DNA of 64,000 nt, from the NCBI RefSeq assembly GCF_000242635.2, contig NC_017770.1, positions 1 through 64,000 of the forward strand. Direction: 5' to 3'. Both the position numbers and the translations under genes were made by a program. This DNA comes from Solitalea canadensis DSM 3403. GTDB lineage: Bacteria > Bacteroidota > Bacteroidia > Sphingobacteriales > Sphingobacteriaceae. The notes under the pieces were generated by a model, which saw only the letters and a program-made list of their open reading frames with translations, was not told the origin of the DNA and made no database searches. Below, one piece after another: positions 21,262-31,054 of this stretch. Each line of letters opens with the position of its first letter. Positions within the stretch are counted from its first letter, which is position 1.

Positions 21262-22941
21262 CTACGTTAAGCTCTTATACTTAATCCTGTGCGGAGTATC
21301 ATTACCTAAGCGTTTTTTACGGTTTTCTTCATATTCGGTATAGTTACCTTCAAAGAAGTAAACCTGAGAATCGCCTTCAAAAGCCAAAATATGTGTACAG
21401 ATACGGTCAAGGAACCAACGGTCATGGGAGATAATAACTGCACAGCCACCGAAGTTTTCCAATGCTTCTTCTAGTGAACGCAAAGTATTTACGTCGATAT
21501 CATTGGTAGGCTCATCGAGTAATAACACATTGGCACCTTCTTTTAAGGTAATCGCCAAGTGTACACGGTTACGTTCACCACCTGATAAAACACCTACTTT
21601 TTTCTGTTGATCGGCTCCATTAAAGTTGAATTTTGAAACATAGGCTCGGCCGTTCATTGATTTGTTGCCTAAAAGGATGTTTTCAGTTCCTCCAGTGATG
21701 TTTTCAAAAACTGATTTCTCAGGATCCAAATCATCGTGCGATTGATCTACATAGCCTAACTTAACAGTTTCCCCAACTCTGAACGATCCTGCATCAGCCT
21801 GAGCTTGTGCTGTTATCAATCTGAATAATGTGGTTTTACCAGCACCGTTCGGCCCGATAATTCCGACAATACCCGCCGGTGGTAAACTAAAATTTAGGTT
21901 CTCAAATAAAATTCGGTCACCATACGCCTTAGTAACATTTTGCGCTTCAATTACAACATTCCCTAAACGTGGGCCCGGTGGAATGAATAATTCCAGCTTT
22001 TCTTCACGTTCTTTGGTTTCTTCGCTGGCTAATTTATCATAAGCAGATAAACGTGCTTTTGCTTTTGCATGTCTGGCTTTAGGAGCCATACGCACCCATT
22101 CCAATTCACGCTCCAATGTTTTCTGACGTTTACTTTCTGTTTTCTCTTCCTGAGCTAATCGTTTAGCTTTTTGATCTAACCACGATGAATAGTTTCCTTT
22201 CCAAGGAATACCTTCTCCTCTGTCAAGTTCCAAAATCCATCCGGCTACATTATCAAGGAAATAACGATCGTGGGTAACGGCAATTACAGTTCCTTTATAT
22301 TGTTGTAAGTGTTGTTCTAACCAATCGATTGATTCTGCATCCAAGTGGTTGGTAGGCTCATCCAATAATAAAACATCTGGCTCTTGGATCAATAAACGAC
22401 AAAGTGCCACTCGACGGCGTTCACCACCTGACAAAAAGGCAATTTTGGTATCTGGTTCCGGGCAACGAAGCGCATCCATAGCACGTTCTAATTTGTTGTC
22501 TAATTCCCAGGCACCTACCGCGTCAATTTTATCCTGAAGTTCGCCTTGTCTGTTCATGAGTTTATCCATTGCATCAGGATTTTCATAAACTTCAGGCAAA
22601 CCAAATTTTTCGTTGATTTCTTCGTATTCTTTTAAGATATCCAAGATGGCCTGCGCACCTTCCTGAACAACCTCTTTTACTGTTTTTTCGTTATCTAACT
22701 CAGGCTCCTGAGCTAAATAGCCAACGGTATAACCTGGTGAAAAAACCACTTCGCCCTGATATGATTTATCAAGACCGGCAATGATTTTTAATAAGGATGA
22801 TTTTCCTGAGCCGTTTAAACCGATTACACCGATTTTAGCACCATAGAAAAAAGAGAGGTAAATGTTCTTTAAAACTTGTTTTTGCGGAGGGTAGATCTTA
22901 TTGACTCCCGCCATTGAAAATATGATCTTTTCGTCTGACAT
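21262..22941 (-). CDS. ettA: Energy-dependent translational throttle protein EttA (ABC-F)
   Basis: A 559-residue ABC-F ATPase with two ATP-binding domains and no membrane segments. EttA binds the ribosomal E site and gates translation according to the ATP/ADP ratio. First domain: Walker A GLNGSGKSS near residue 41, signature LSGGERRRVALC, Walker B VLLLDEPTNHLDAESI. Second domain: Walker A GPNGAGKTT near 356, LSGGERNRVHLA, LLLDEPTNDIDV. The inter-domain linker is rich in Lys/Arg/Glu, as expected for the P-site interaction motif. Length matches E. coli EttA (555). A promoter lies just upstream, and clpC is divergent. Confidence 0.96.
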   Translation of the reverse strand: MSDEKIIFSMAGVNKIYPPQKQVLKNIYLSFFYGAKIGVIGLNGSGKSSLLKIIAGLDKSYQGEVVFSPGYTVGYLAQEPELDNEKTVKEVVQEGAQAILDILKEYEEINEKFGLPEVYENPDAMDKLMNRQGELQDKIDAVGAWELDNKLERAMDALRCPEPDTKIAFLSGGERRRVALCRLLIQEPDVLLLDEPTNHLDAESIDWLEQHLQQYKGTVIAVTHDRYFLDNVAGWILELDRGEGIPWKGNYSSWLDQKAKRLAQEEKTESKRQKTLERELEWVRMAPKARHAKAKARLSAYDKLASEETKEREEKLELFIPPGPRLGNVVIEAQNVTKAYGDRILFENLNFSLPPAGIVGIIGPNGAGKTTLFRLITAQAQADAGSFRVGETVKLGYVDQSHDDLDPEKSVFENITGGTENILLGNKSMNGRAYVSKFNFNGADQQKKVGVLSGGERNRVHLAITLKEGANVLLLDEPTNDIDVNTLRSLEEALENFGGCAVIISHDRWFLDRICTHILAFEGDSQVYFFEGNYTEYEENRKKRLGNDTPHRIKYKSLT

Positions 22942-22962
22942 TATTGCTTGTTGTTAGGCTGG

Positions 22963-22992
22963 CAAATATCGGTATTAGGGCGGTGCTCTCAA
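22963..22992 (-). promoter_or_regulatory. Predicted ettA promoter
   Basis: On the minus strand, TTG within a T-run (22990-22992), 19-base spacer, GATATTTG (22963-22970), a 7/8 match to the usable -7 consensus. It ends 21 bases before the ettA ATG, giving a short leader. Confidence 0.55.
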
Positions 22993-23177
22993 AAAAATTA
23001 TCATTGAAAGCAATCTTTCGTCACAATTTTGCGTAATTAGTATATACAGGTCCTTTGGCTTGATTGTTGATAACTTGATAAAATAATCGCTATAAATTAT
23101 TTAATAGTTATTACATTAGTCTCAGGGCGGAGAATACTTCAGAATTTAACCGCGATACTAAACCACCAAACTTAGTA

Positions 23178-23207
23178 TTGACTTGTATAAACAATTTAAT
23201 ACATTTA
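23178..23207 (+). promoter_or_regulatory. Predicted clpC promoter
   Basis: TTG at 23178-23180, 19-base spacer, TACATTTA at 23200-23207. Expected start near 23214, about 30 bases before the clpC ATG. No CIRCE-type inverted repeat was seen. Confidence 0.5.
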
Positions 23208-23244
23208 AGCGTTTTTAAGTAATATTCACTATATTCCTTATTAT

Positions 23245-25782
23245 ATGGAAGCAAAATTTTCACCGAGAGTCAAAGACGTCATTTCGTACAGCCGCGAGGA
23301 GGCATTACGATTAGGGCACGACTATATAGGCACTGAACATTTGCTTTTGGGACTTATCCGTGAGGGTGATGGCATTGCCATCAAGTTGCTGAAAGGGATG
23401 GGCATTGATACCTACAAGTTGCGTAAAACCATTGAAGACGCAGTAAAAGGTACTTCGGGTACCACAGTTAATCTGGGCAATATCCCATTGACAAAACAGG
23501 CGGAGAAAGTGTTGAAAATTACTTACTTAGAAGCCAAAATTTTTAAGAGTGAAGTAATCGGTACTGAACATCTGTTGTTGTCAATCTTAAGAGACGAAGA
23601 TAATATCGCTTCTCAGGTGTTGAATCAGTTTAACGTAAACTACGAAGTATTTAAAGCTGAGCTTGAAGCTAATGTTAGTGGCATTAGAAGCGAGGCTCCT
23701 CAAAGTTCTTCTGATGAAGAGAACTATAGAGAAGAAGAAAGTTTCGGCAGTTCTAAGAAAACCGGCGATTCAAAATCTAAAACTCCTGTTTTGGATAATT
23801 TTGGTCGTGATTTAACAAAGGCTGCAGAAGAAGGTAAACTGGATCCGATTGTGGGCCGTGAAAAGGAAATCGAACGCGTTTCTCAAATCCTCTCACGTCG
23901 TAAGAAAAACAATCCGATTTTAATTGGTGAACCTGGAGTTGGTAAATCAGCAATTGCTGAAGGTTTAGCATTACGCATCGTTCAACGCAAAGTTTCACGC
24001 GTATTATTCAATAAGCGGGTGGTTACGCTTGACCTTGCTTCTTTAGTTGCAGGCACTAAGTACCGCGGCCAATTTGAAGAGCGTATGAAGGCAGTAATGA
24101 ATGAATTGGAAAAATCTCCTGATGTAATCTTGTTTATTGATGAGATTCATACCATTGTTGGTGCAGGTGGCGCTTCCGGTTCACTGGATGCTTCAAATAT
24201 GTTTAAACCAGCACTAGCACGTGGCGAAATTCAATGTATTGGGGCTACAACTTTAGATGAGTACCGCCAGTATATTGAAAAAGACGGAGCACTCGATCGT
24301 CGTTTCCAAAAAGTAATGGTAGAGCCAGCTACAGTTGATGAAACAATTGAAATCTTAAATCGAATCAAGGAAAAATATGAAGAACACCATGGTGTAAATT
24401 ATACTCCTGAGGCGATTAATGCTTGTGTTAATCTTACTAACCGTTATATCACTGATCGTTTCTTACCAGACAAGGCAATTGATGCATTGGATGAAGCAGG
24501 ATCACGTGTTCACCTTACTAATATTCATGTTCCGCAGAATATCATTGATATTGAGCAACGCATAGAAGAAATTAAGGTAGAGAAAAATCGTGTTGTTCGC
24601 AGCCAGAAATACGAAGAGGCTGCTAAACTTCGGGATACTGAAAAACACCTTTTGGAAGAGCTTGAAAGAGCGAAAACCGAATGGGAAGCTGAAACCAAAA
24701 CCAAACGCTACGTTGTTAGTGAAGATAATGTAGCTGAAGTGGTTGCGATGATGACAGGTATTCCTGTTCAACGTGTTGGTCAAGCTGATAGCCAAAAACT
24801 ACTTGGCATGAGTGATGAGCTTAAGGGTAAAATCATTGGTCAGGATGAAGCTATTAAAAAGTTAACGAAAGCAATTCAACGTACAAGAGCAGGATTAAAA
24901 GATCCTAAGAAACCAATTGGTTCATTTATCTTCCTCGGCCCAACCGGAGTTGGTAAAACAGAATTGGCGAAAGCTCTTGCAAGATTCATGTTTGATACGG
25001 ATGATTCTTTGATTCAGATCGACATGAGCGAGTACATGGAAAAATTTGCTGTGTCTCGTTTAGTTGGAGCGCCTCCAGGCTACGTTGGTTACGAAGAAGG
25101 AGGTCAGTTAACCGAGAAAGTTCGTCGCAAACCTTATTCAGTTGTATTATTAGACGAGATTGAAAAAGCACATCCTGATGTATTTAATATCTTGTTACAA
25201 GTATTAGATGAAGGTGTGTTGACTGATAGCTTAGGTCGGAAAGTTGATTTCCGTAATACGGTAATCATCATGACTTCAAATATTGGTGCTCGTCAGTTGA
25301 AGGATTTCGGACAAGGCGTTGGTTTTACCACCGCAACTAAAGCAGCTAACGTCGAAAATCATTCACGCAATGTAATTGAAACTGCATTAAAACGTGCCTT
25401 CGCTCCTGAGTTCTTGAATCGTGTTGATGACGTGATTGTATTTAACTCGTTGAGTAAAGAAGATATCTTCAAGATCATTGATATTGAATTAAAGTCACTA
25501 CTTGACAGAATTCTAAGTTTAGGATACACAGTTCAATTAACAGATGACGCTAAAGAATACATTGCTGAACGTGGCTTTGATCCAAATTTTGGCGCTCGTC
25601 CGTTGAATCGTGCAATCCAGAAACACTTAGAAGATCCGATTGCGGAAGAAATTCTTAAAGGAGAACTTCAGGATGGAGATGTTATGGAAGTTGGTGTTGA
25701 TAAAGAAACCAATGAAATTAAGATCAATGTTCTAAAGGAAGCCCGTAAAAGGAAGAAAAAAGAAGAAGACAACTTAAGTTAA
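23245..25782 (+). CDS. clpC: ATP-dependent Clp protease ATP-binding subunit ClpC
   Basis: An 845-residue Hsp100 unfoldase that feeds substrates to ClpP. Two N-domain repeats ([23 protein letters not shown] and a second IGTEHLLLS copy) precede AAA+ domain 1 with Walker [10 protein letters not shown] at residues 228-236 and [15 protein letters not shown]-like coiled middle segment ([15 protein letters not shown]) follows, then AAA+ domain 2 with Walker [10 protein letters not shown] at 565-573 and [14 protein letters not shown]. The segment GQGVGFTT fits the ClpP-contacting loop. Length and order are those of ClpC rather than ClpA or ClpB. Monocistronic, with its own promoter and terminator. 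Confidence 0.96.
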   Translation: MEAKFSPRVKDVISYSREEALRLGHDYIGTEHLLLGLIREGDGIAIKLLKGMGIDTYKLRKTIEDAVKGTSGTTVNLGNIPLTKQAEKVLKITYLEAKIFKSEVIGTEHLLLSILRDEDNIASQVLNQFNVNYEVFKAELEANVSGIRSEAPQSSSDEENYREEESFGSSKKTGDSKSKTPVLDNFGRDLTKAAEEGKLDPIVGREKEIERVSQILSRRKKNNPILIGEPGVGKSAIAEGLALRIVQRKVSRVLFNKRVVTLDLASLVAGTKYRGQFEERMKAVMNELEKSPDVILFIDEIHTIVGAGGASGSLDASNMFKPALARGEIQCIGATTLDEYRQYIEKDGALDRRFQKVMVEPATVDETIEILNRIKEKYEEHHGVNYTPEAINACVNLTNRYITDRFLPDKAIDALDEAGSRVHLTNIHVPQNIIDIEQRIEEIKVEKNRVVRSQKYEEAAKLRDTEKHLLEELERAKTEWEAETKTKRYVVSEDNVAEVVAMMTGIPVQRVGQADSQKLLGMSDELKGKIIGQDEAIKKLTKAIQRTRAGLKDPKKPIGSFIFLGPTGVGKTELAKALARFMFDTDDSLIQIDMSEYMEKFAVSRLVGAPPGYVGYEEGGQLTEKVRRKPYSVVLLDEIEKAHPDVFNILLQVLDEGVLTDSLGRKVDFRNTVIIMTSNIGARQLKDFGQGVGFTTATKAANVENHSRNVIETALKRAFAPEFLNRVDDVIVFNSLSKEDIFKIIDIELKSLLDRILSLGYTVQLTDDAKEYIAERGFDPNFGARPLNRAIQKHLEDPIAEEILKGELQDGDVMEVGVDKETNEIKINVLKEARKRKKKEEDNLS

Positions 25783-25785
25783 ATA

Positions 25786-25820
25786 ATTAACGCCTCCTAA
25801 ACAGGAGGCGTTAATTTTTA
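25786..25820 (+). terminator. clpC terminator
   Basis: A perfect 13-bp stem, attaacgcctcct with aggaggcgttaat, and loop aaac, followed by ttttta. Confidence 0.88.
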
Positions 25821-25985
25821 TATTTCATCTACTGTAAAAATAAGACTCTCGTTATCAGTGAGAAAAGTGTAAATATCTTATTGCTGAAAAATAAGATGCA
25901 ACCATAATCCACCTCACATCATCTTATTAATAAAGATTTAACAGATATTTGCCGCTCTTTAATCTCTTTTACAAATAAGAATTTT

Positions 25986-26498
25986 ATGAAAAGAATTACT
26001 CTCACCCTTAGTTTACTTTTATTCACATTAGGAGTAACAACATCTTGTCAGGACGTTACAGAAGTAACCGAAGTATATACAACACCGGCACGTAGCATTC
26101 TTTATAACGTTGCTGCCAATAGTTGGACTCCATATGGAGGAAATTCCGGATATACAACTTCGTTAAACGTTCCTGAAATAACCGGAAGCTTTAATGAATA
26201 TGGAGGAATTCTGGTTTATATTGCTTTTGGAACAGCTGCTCCATTTGAGGCGCTTCCTAAAACACTTGATGGAATCTCGTACAATTTCACCACATTCACT
26301 GGTTCAATTGAATTAGATTTTCAAACCGTGTCAGGCGGTGCAATGACTCGTCCAGGTTTCTTGCAAGCTAAAGTTGTTTTAGTAGATGCCGAACAAATTG
26401 CTTTGTTAAAAGCAAAAGGAGTTGATTTGAAAAACTATAATGCAGTTATGAGTACTGTAAAACCGATAGAGAGAAGTATATCTGTCAAAGTCAATTAA
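25986..26498 (+). CDS. Putative lipoprotein, unknown function
   Basis: A 170-residue protein with a lipoprotein signal peptide (MKRITLTLSLLLFTLGVTTSC), Cys being the likely lipidated residue. The mature part is rich in Thr, Gly and aromatic residues with beta-strand character, and has no motif I recognise. Bacteroidota often carry single small outer-membrane or periplasmic lipoproteins of this kind. Single gene: clpC ends 204 bases upstream and a convergent thioredoxin-like gene follows 32 bases on. Confidence 0.75.
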   Translation: MKRITLTLSLLLFTLGVTTSCQDVTEVTEVYTTPARSILYNVAANSWTPYGGNSGYTTSLNVPEITGSFNEYGGILVYIAFGTAAPFEALPKTLDGISYNFTTFTGSIELDFQTVSGGAMTRPGFLQAKVVLVDAEQIALLKAKGVDLKNYNAVMSTVKPIERSISVKVN

Positions 26499-26529
26499 CT
26501 GAAATAATAATAAACGATTAGGAGCAGGC

Positions 26530-27117
26530 TTACTTCATTGAAAGTGAGCCTGTATTGTTTAAAACCTGTAAGATTTCCTGGTAAAAATCATCCGGCTTGC
26601 TCAGTCCACTTGCATTAAAATTTATTATTGTTCCATTCTTATCAACAATGAGATAGCGCGGAATACCTTGTCCAGCGTCTTTCTCTTTATTGATTTCCGA
26701 CCAAATGTTTGTGTATAGATCGGCATCAGCTTCCAGATGATAACCCGTTAGTTTATTGTTTTCAATTGTTTCTTTCCATTTTAACTGTCTATCCACTCTG
26801 AATTTGTTGTTATATGAAATGTATAGAAAGACTACATCATTGGTGGATAAACGCTTCTTGAAACTTGTTGCAGTTTTTAATTGTTGAAGACAAGGACTAC
26901 AGGTGACTGACCAAATGTCAACTACTATTACTTTGTTTTTAAATGGAGGAAGATTTACAATTTCTTTTATACTGCTTAATTTTTCGCTTTGAGAAATAAA
27001 CTTAATTTGATCAGTATTTTGTAAACGGAGGCTTCTTGAAAGAAATATAGCTACAACACAAGCTAGTAAAATAGTGATCGGAAATAAAATCTTTAATACA
27101 GTGGAAATAAGCTTCAT
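26530..27117 (-). CDS. TlpA-like thioredoxin-fold protein
   Basis: A 195-residue protein anchored by an N-terminal helix (FPITILLACVVAIFLS) with a thioredoxin fold exposed outside the cytoplasmic membrane. The redox motif is CSPC in VDIWSVTCSPCLQQL, and the cis-proline region is GIPRYLIVDKNG, typical of the TlpA/ResA group that reduces or oxidises thiols in envelope proteins. The frame extends to 27168, but the ATG at 27117 gives the normal membrane anchor. It is divergent from the DUF922 pair, 62 bases away, so the shared region could coordinate the two. Confidence 0.85.
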   Translation of the reverse strand: MKLISTVLKILFPITILLACVVAIFLSRSLRLQNTDQIKFISQSEKLSSIKEIVNLPPFKNKVIVVDIWSVTCSPCLQQLKTATSFKKRLSTNDVVFLYISYNNKFRVDRQLKWKETIENNKLTGYHLEADADLYTNIWSEINKEKDAGQGIPRYLIVDKNGTIINFNASGLSKPDDFYQEILQVLNNTGSLSMK

Positions 27118-27179
27118 TATTTTGGTCGTTATTTTGCATTCCGGTACAAATACTTTGCCGTAACTCATTCACATTAATC

Positions 27180-27830
27180 ATGTTGTTAGAAAAAAACGTT
27201 CGAAATATTCCATTTAAAGGCATTCTTTTCTTGATTATTATTGTTTTTGAACTCACAGGCTTCGATTTGCAACAGGTTAATGCTCAGGTGAATAAGATTA
27301 AAAAGGCAATAGATGTTAAACATTATACAATTACAGTTTCAAACCGGAAAGGTAATTCACAGGATACTGTTTACTATTCAAAACAGCATCAATTGACATG
27401 GGATGATTTTAGAGGAACACCAAGAGCTGAAAGTGCCTACTCGGCTGCTGCTTTTACAGGGTTTGGTTATAATGGAGAAGTAAAATATAGAGGCGATACG
27501 GCAATAATAAACATTGTTATGGATGTTTATTTTATTCAATCCTATTCATGGGTACGGGTTGATGCTAAGTCCGACTATGCATTAGCACATGAACAACTGC
27601 ACTTTGATATAACATATTTAATAACCGAGCGTTTAAAAAAAAGATTACGTGAAATAGAGTTAGACTCCGATTTCGATAGCATTATTCAATATCAATATTT
27701 GCAATCCTATAGGGAAATGAACCGCTTGCAGGAGCGATATGATAACGAAACCCGACACGGAATTGTAGTATCAGAACAATTGCGATGGCAGACATTAGTG
27801 AAAAACTGGTTGGAAGAGATTCACCAGTAA
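27180..27830 (+). CDS. DUF922-family predicted secreted metalloprotease, copy 1
   Basis: A 216-residue protein with an N-terminal hydrophobic segment (GILFLIIIVFELTG) and predicted secretion. It carries the DUF922 pattern: LTWDDFRGTP, then SYSWVR, then AHEQLHFDITYL, in which HEQLH is a true HExxH zinc motif followed by the conserved Asp. DUF922 members are predicted Zn-dependent proteases, and I know of no proven substrate. It is followed by a paralogue 66 bases downstream, in the same orientation. The start ATG follows the divergent tlpA-like gene. Confidence 0.8.
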   Translation: MLLEKNVRNIPFKGILFLIIIVFELTGFDLQQVNAQVNKIKKAIDVKHYTITVSNRKGNSQDTVYYSKQHQLTWDDFRGTPRAESAYSAAAFTGFGYNGEVKYRGDTAIINIVMDVYFIQSYSWVRVDAKSDYALAHEQLHFDITYLITERLKKRLREIELDSDFDSIIQYQYLQSYREMNRLQERYDNETRHGIVVSEQLRWQTLVKNWLEEIHQ

Positions 27831-27896
27831 AATAGCTTGATCCATTTGTGTATGCTAAGTTTTGTAATTAATCTTGAATACGATTAAAACCTTAAT

Positions 27897-28541
27897 ATGA
27901 ACCAAATCTCACTTGCTGCATGCTTCTCAAAACATGTTTGCAAATCATTAGTAGTCTTAATTTTACTTAGTATTTCATTTGAATCGTCAGCACAGTTTGC
28001 ATCTAATGACGGAATTACTCCTCGAGAGAAGTACATCCTTAAAATAAAAGAACGAAGAAATTCCTCCAGGTATTCTGATAGTATTTTTTATTCTCAGGGA
28101 AAAAAGTTGGTTTGGAGTGATTTTTCGGGAAGACCATCCAGTAACTCCGGGTTTGCTGCAATTACCAGAAGCGGATTTGGAATGCACTGGTCAGAGGATT
28201 TTGACGGATATACCACAATAATCAACTTAACAGTTCCTGTTTATTTTATTAAAAGTAAGTCGTGGGTGAAACAACATGCAAGGAAAGATTATGAACTGGC
28301 TCATGAACAGCTTCATTTTGATATCACCATGTTGATAGCTCAACGTTTTATTACCAGCCTTCAACAAATGGATTTGAATCACAATTACGCGGCAATTATA
28401 CAACAGGAATACCGCAAGTTTTATAATCAGTTAAAGGTGATTCAAAATAATTATGATGCAGAAACCAATCATGGCCTTATAAAGAGTAAGCAAAAGGAAT
28501 GGAAAGATTGGATAGAGGGGGAATTAGAACAATTTTTATAG
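27897..28541 (+). CDS. DUF922-family predicted secreted metalloprotease, copy 2
   Basis: A 214-residue paralogue of the preceding gene, same layout: signal peptide (cleavage near SSAQ), LVWSDFSGRPSSNSGF, KSWVKQHARKDYELAHEQLHFDIT with the identical HEQLHFDIT catalytic block, and a helical C-terminus with YDAETNHG (compare YDNETRHG in copy 1). The core is conserved while the outer parts differ widely, indicating an old duplication. The pair ends at a strong palindromic terminator. Confidence 0.8.
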   Translation: MNQISLAACFSKHVCKSLVVLILLSISFESSAQFASNDGITPREKYILKIKERRNSSRYSDSIFYSQGKKLVWSDFSGRPSSNSGFAAITRSGFGMHWSEDFDGYTTIINLTVPVYFIKSKSWVKQHARKDYELAHEQLHFDITMLIAQRFITSLQQMDLNHNYAAIIQQEYRKFYNQLKVIQNNYDAETNHGLIKSKQKEWKDWIEGELEQFL

Positions 28542-28543
28542 AA

Positions 28544-28589
28544 AACATAAACACATAGGCTTCATTAATGAAGCCTATGTGTTTATGTT
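28544..28589. terminator. 46-bp perfect palindrome, bidirectional terminator
   Basis: The 23-base halves are exact reverse complements. It sits 2 bases after the second DUF922 gene and shortly before the convergent fabI stop at 28607, so it probably terminates both. Confidence 0.82.
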
Positions 28590-28606
28590 AAATCTTTAGG
28601 TATTCA

Positions 28607-29425
28607 CTACTGCTCAACGCCTAATTTGGTCATAACTTCCATACTTACTCCAGTTGATGAATAACCACCATCATGGAAAAGGTTCTGCATGGTAACCATA
28701 CGAGTAAGGTCGGAGAATAATGTGATACAATAATCAGCACATGAGGCGGCGTCAGCATTCCCTAAAGGAGCAATAGCATCTGCATAATCATAAAAATCGC
28801 CAAAACCTTTAATTCCTGAACCCGCCGTAGTTTTAGTAGGAGACTGCGATACGGTATTGATACGAACTTTTTTCTCTAATCCGTAATGGTATCCGAAACT
28901 ACGGGCAATTGATTCTAACATTGCTTTAATATCAGCCATATCCGTGTAGAATGGATAAGTACGTTGAGCAGCCATATAAGTAAGTGCAACAACACTACCC
29001 CATTCGTTGATTGCGTCTAATTTTTTTGCAACACTAAGCATTTTATGTAATGACAAAGCCGAAACATCAATTCCTTTTTGGAAATAATCATAGTTGGATT
29101 CTGTATAAGGAATGTTCTTGCGAATATTTACACTCATTCCAATAGAATGAAGCACGAAATCAATCTTACCGCCTAAAACTTCCTGAGCTTGTGTAAAAAG
29201 ATTAGTTAGTTCTTCTACGCTTGTTGCATCGGCAGGAATAATTTGAGAGTTGGTTTTTTTAGCTAATACGTTTATTTCTCCCATGCGCATGGCAATTGGA
29301 GCATTAGTTAAAACAAAAGTTGCACCTTCTTCATGTGCCTTTTCCGCAACTTTCCAAGCGATGGAGTTTTCATCTAAAGCGCCTGTAATAATGCCGCGTT
29401 TACCTTTTAATAAGTTATATGCCAT
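28607..29425 (-). CDS. fabI: Enoyl-[acyl-carrier-protein] reductase FabI
   Basis: A 272-residue NADH-dependent reductase that completes each round of type II fatty-acid elongation. The N-terminal nucleotide site is KGKRGIITGALDENSIAWKVA, a relaxed glycine motif typical of FabI, and the catalytic Tyr and Lys lie in FYTDMADIKA with the Y-x6-K spacing. Length and sequence are normal. On the minus strand a -7-like TATTTTTG lies shortly upstream of the start. A second, unrelated enoyl reductase (FabV) is encoded 1.6 kb away. Confidence 0.95.
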   Translation of the reverse strand: MAYNLLKGKRGIITGALDENSIAWKVAEKAHEEGATFVLTNAPIAMRMGEINVLAKKTNSQIIPADATSVEELTNLFTQAQEVLGGKIDFVLHSIGMSVNIRKNIPYTESNYDYFQKGIDVSALSLHKMLSVAKKLDAINEWGSVVALTYMAAQRTYPFYTDMADIKAMLESIARSFGYHYGLEKKVRINTVSQSPTKTTAGSGIKGFGDFYDYADAIAPLGNADAASCADYCITLFSDLTRMVTMQNLFHDGGYSSTGVSMEVMTKLGVEQ

Positions 29426-29586
29426 TGATAAAAATTATTGATGGTTTGGGGCCAAAAATAGGTTTATTTTCTTGTAAAGTGTAACAGTGATTTTAATCGG
29501 AATAATTGCCTGCTTATTGGTTTTTTGTTTTAAGTGTGAGGTATTGTTTATAAGTTTGTGTCCGTATTATATCTCTTTAATTGTCT

Positions 29587-30996
29587 ATGAATCTTAAATT
29601 TAATAATAGCATATTTTTTCTTTCACTTGCTATATTCTTTACGTCCTGTGCAACTGCAATTAAACCTATTAAACCAGTTGCAGATTACTCAAACACAAAG
29701 GTTATTTATACCAAAGAGCTTTCAACCATCCAGTTGCCGGTTGAAATGTCGCTTAAGGAAATTCAAACCCAGATTAACAAGCAACTAACAGGTTTGTTAT
29801 ATGAGGATAATTCATTTGAAAATAACAATAAGGATAATGTTATGTTGAAGGTCTGGAAGGTAGGGGATATTCAGTTTAACGGAAATGGCAATCAATTCAA
29901 TATTATCCTGCCGATTAAAATTTGGGCAAATGTTGGTTGGGAAGTTGAGAAGTATGGAGTAAAGCTTTCCGATTTCAGGGAAGTACAGTTTGCTGCAAAA
30001 ATTAACTTAACCTCCAAGTTGAATGTAAACAACTGGAAAATGTCGAGTACTACTGTAATCAATTCTATTGATTGGTTAGAATCACCCACCGTAAAAATAA
30101 TGGGGAAAGATGTGCCTGTAACCTATTTGGCCAATCCGGCAATAAGTATGTTTAAGGATCGGATAGCTAAGATGGTAGATGCTCAAGTTGAAAAGAATGT
30201 CGACTTCAAACCTCAAATAGTGGATGCCTTAAAAAAGTTGACTACGCCAATGGAGGTGTCCAAAGAATATAATACCTGGATTAATTTTGAGCCACAATCG
30301 TTTTATGCTACACAGCCTAACGTTGCAAATAAACAATTGAAAATTGGGTTGGGACTTAAAACATACATTGAGACGGCCATCGGTCAAAAGCCGGAGGTTA
30401 AGACAACCAAGTTTGAACCCGAGATGTATAATGTTCCAAAAATAAACGATGACTTCAATATCAATGTTGTTTCATTTGTTACTTATCCGAATGCTGTTAA
30501 ATTGCTGCAACAAAGTATTGGCGGAAAGGTTTTTGAGTTTCAGAATGGGAAAAAGAAAATCAAAGTGGAGCAAATCGATCTTTGGGGTAATAATGGAAAG
30601 CTAATAACTGCGTTGACGCTGTCAGGTTCATTAAATGCTACTGTATACCTTACAGGTGTGCCATTTTATGACCCTAAAACGCAGCAAATAAGTTTACAAC
30701 AAGTAAGCTTTGAATTGGATACCAAGAATAAACTGGCAAAGGCTGCAGACTGGTTAGCACATGGTACGTTTACAAAAATGATTGAGAACCAGGCTAAATT
30801 TTCAATTGCCGATCAAATGAAAGAATCAATGCAAAAAGCGCAGTCATATCTAAACAACTATCAAATTTCAAAGGGAGTCTTTGTTAAAGGGAAGATCAAT
30901 GATATCAGTCCGGATAAAACTTATTTAACAGAAAATGCAATTGTAGCAACCGTAGTGGCAAAAGGTAATATGGCCATAAAGATTGAGGGGATGTAA
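29587..30996 (+). CDS. DUF4403 family lipoprotein
   Basis: A 469-residue protein with a lipoprotein signal (FLSLAIFFTSC, lipidated Cys about residue 18). It matches DUF4403 across its length, with beta-rich halves and a segment ISMFKDRIAKMVDAQVEKNV in the middle. The fold is thought to be TULIP-like (lipid-binding tubular), but no function is established. A TTG at 29581 could also begin translation, but the ATG at 29587 is preferred. Monocistronic, with a strong terminator. Confidence 0.85.
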   Translation: MNLKFNNSIFFLSLAIFFTSCATAIKPIKPVADYSNTKVIYTKELSTIQLPVEMSLKEIQTQINKQLTGLLYEDNSFENNNKDNVMLKVWKVGDIQFNGNGNQFNIILPIKIWANVGWEVEKYGVKLSDFREVQFAAKINLTSKLNVNNWKMSSTTVINSIDWLESPTVKIMGKDVPVTYLANPAISMFKDRIAKMVDAQVEKNVDFKPQIVDALKKLTTPMEVSKEYNTWINFEPQSFYATQPNVANKQLKIGLGLKTYIETAIGQKPEVKTTKFEPEMYNVPKINDDFNINVVSFVTYPNAVKLLQQSIGGKVFEFQNGKKKIKVEQIDLWGNNGKLITALTLSGSLNATVYLTGVPFYDPKTQQISLQQVSFELDTKNKLAKAADWLAHGTFTKMIENQAKFSIADQMKESMQKAQSYLNNYQISKGVFVKGKINDISPDKTYLTENAIVATVVAKGNMAIKIEGM

Positions 30997-31000
30997 GATA

Positions 31001-31035
31001 AAAAAGGCTCATGTTATTCACATGAGCCTTTTTTT
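31001..31035 (+). terminator. Terminator of DUF4403 gene, shared with fabV
   Basis: Stem aaaaaggctcatg with catgagcctttttt. It is palindromic, so it can also stop the convergent fabV transcript ending at 31055. Confidence 0.85.
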
Positions 31036-31054
31036 CTATAAAAGCTACCTCTGT

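Noticed and set aside
22942-23244. Heat-shock CIRCE operator upstream of clpC
   Set aside because: No 9-bp inverted repeat of the TTAGCACTC type is present; only a sigma-A-like promoter is supported.
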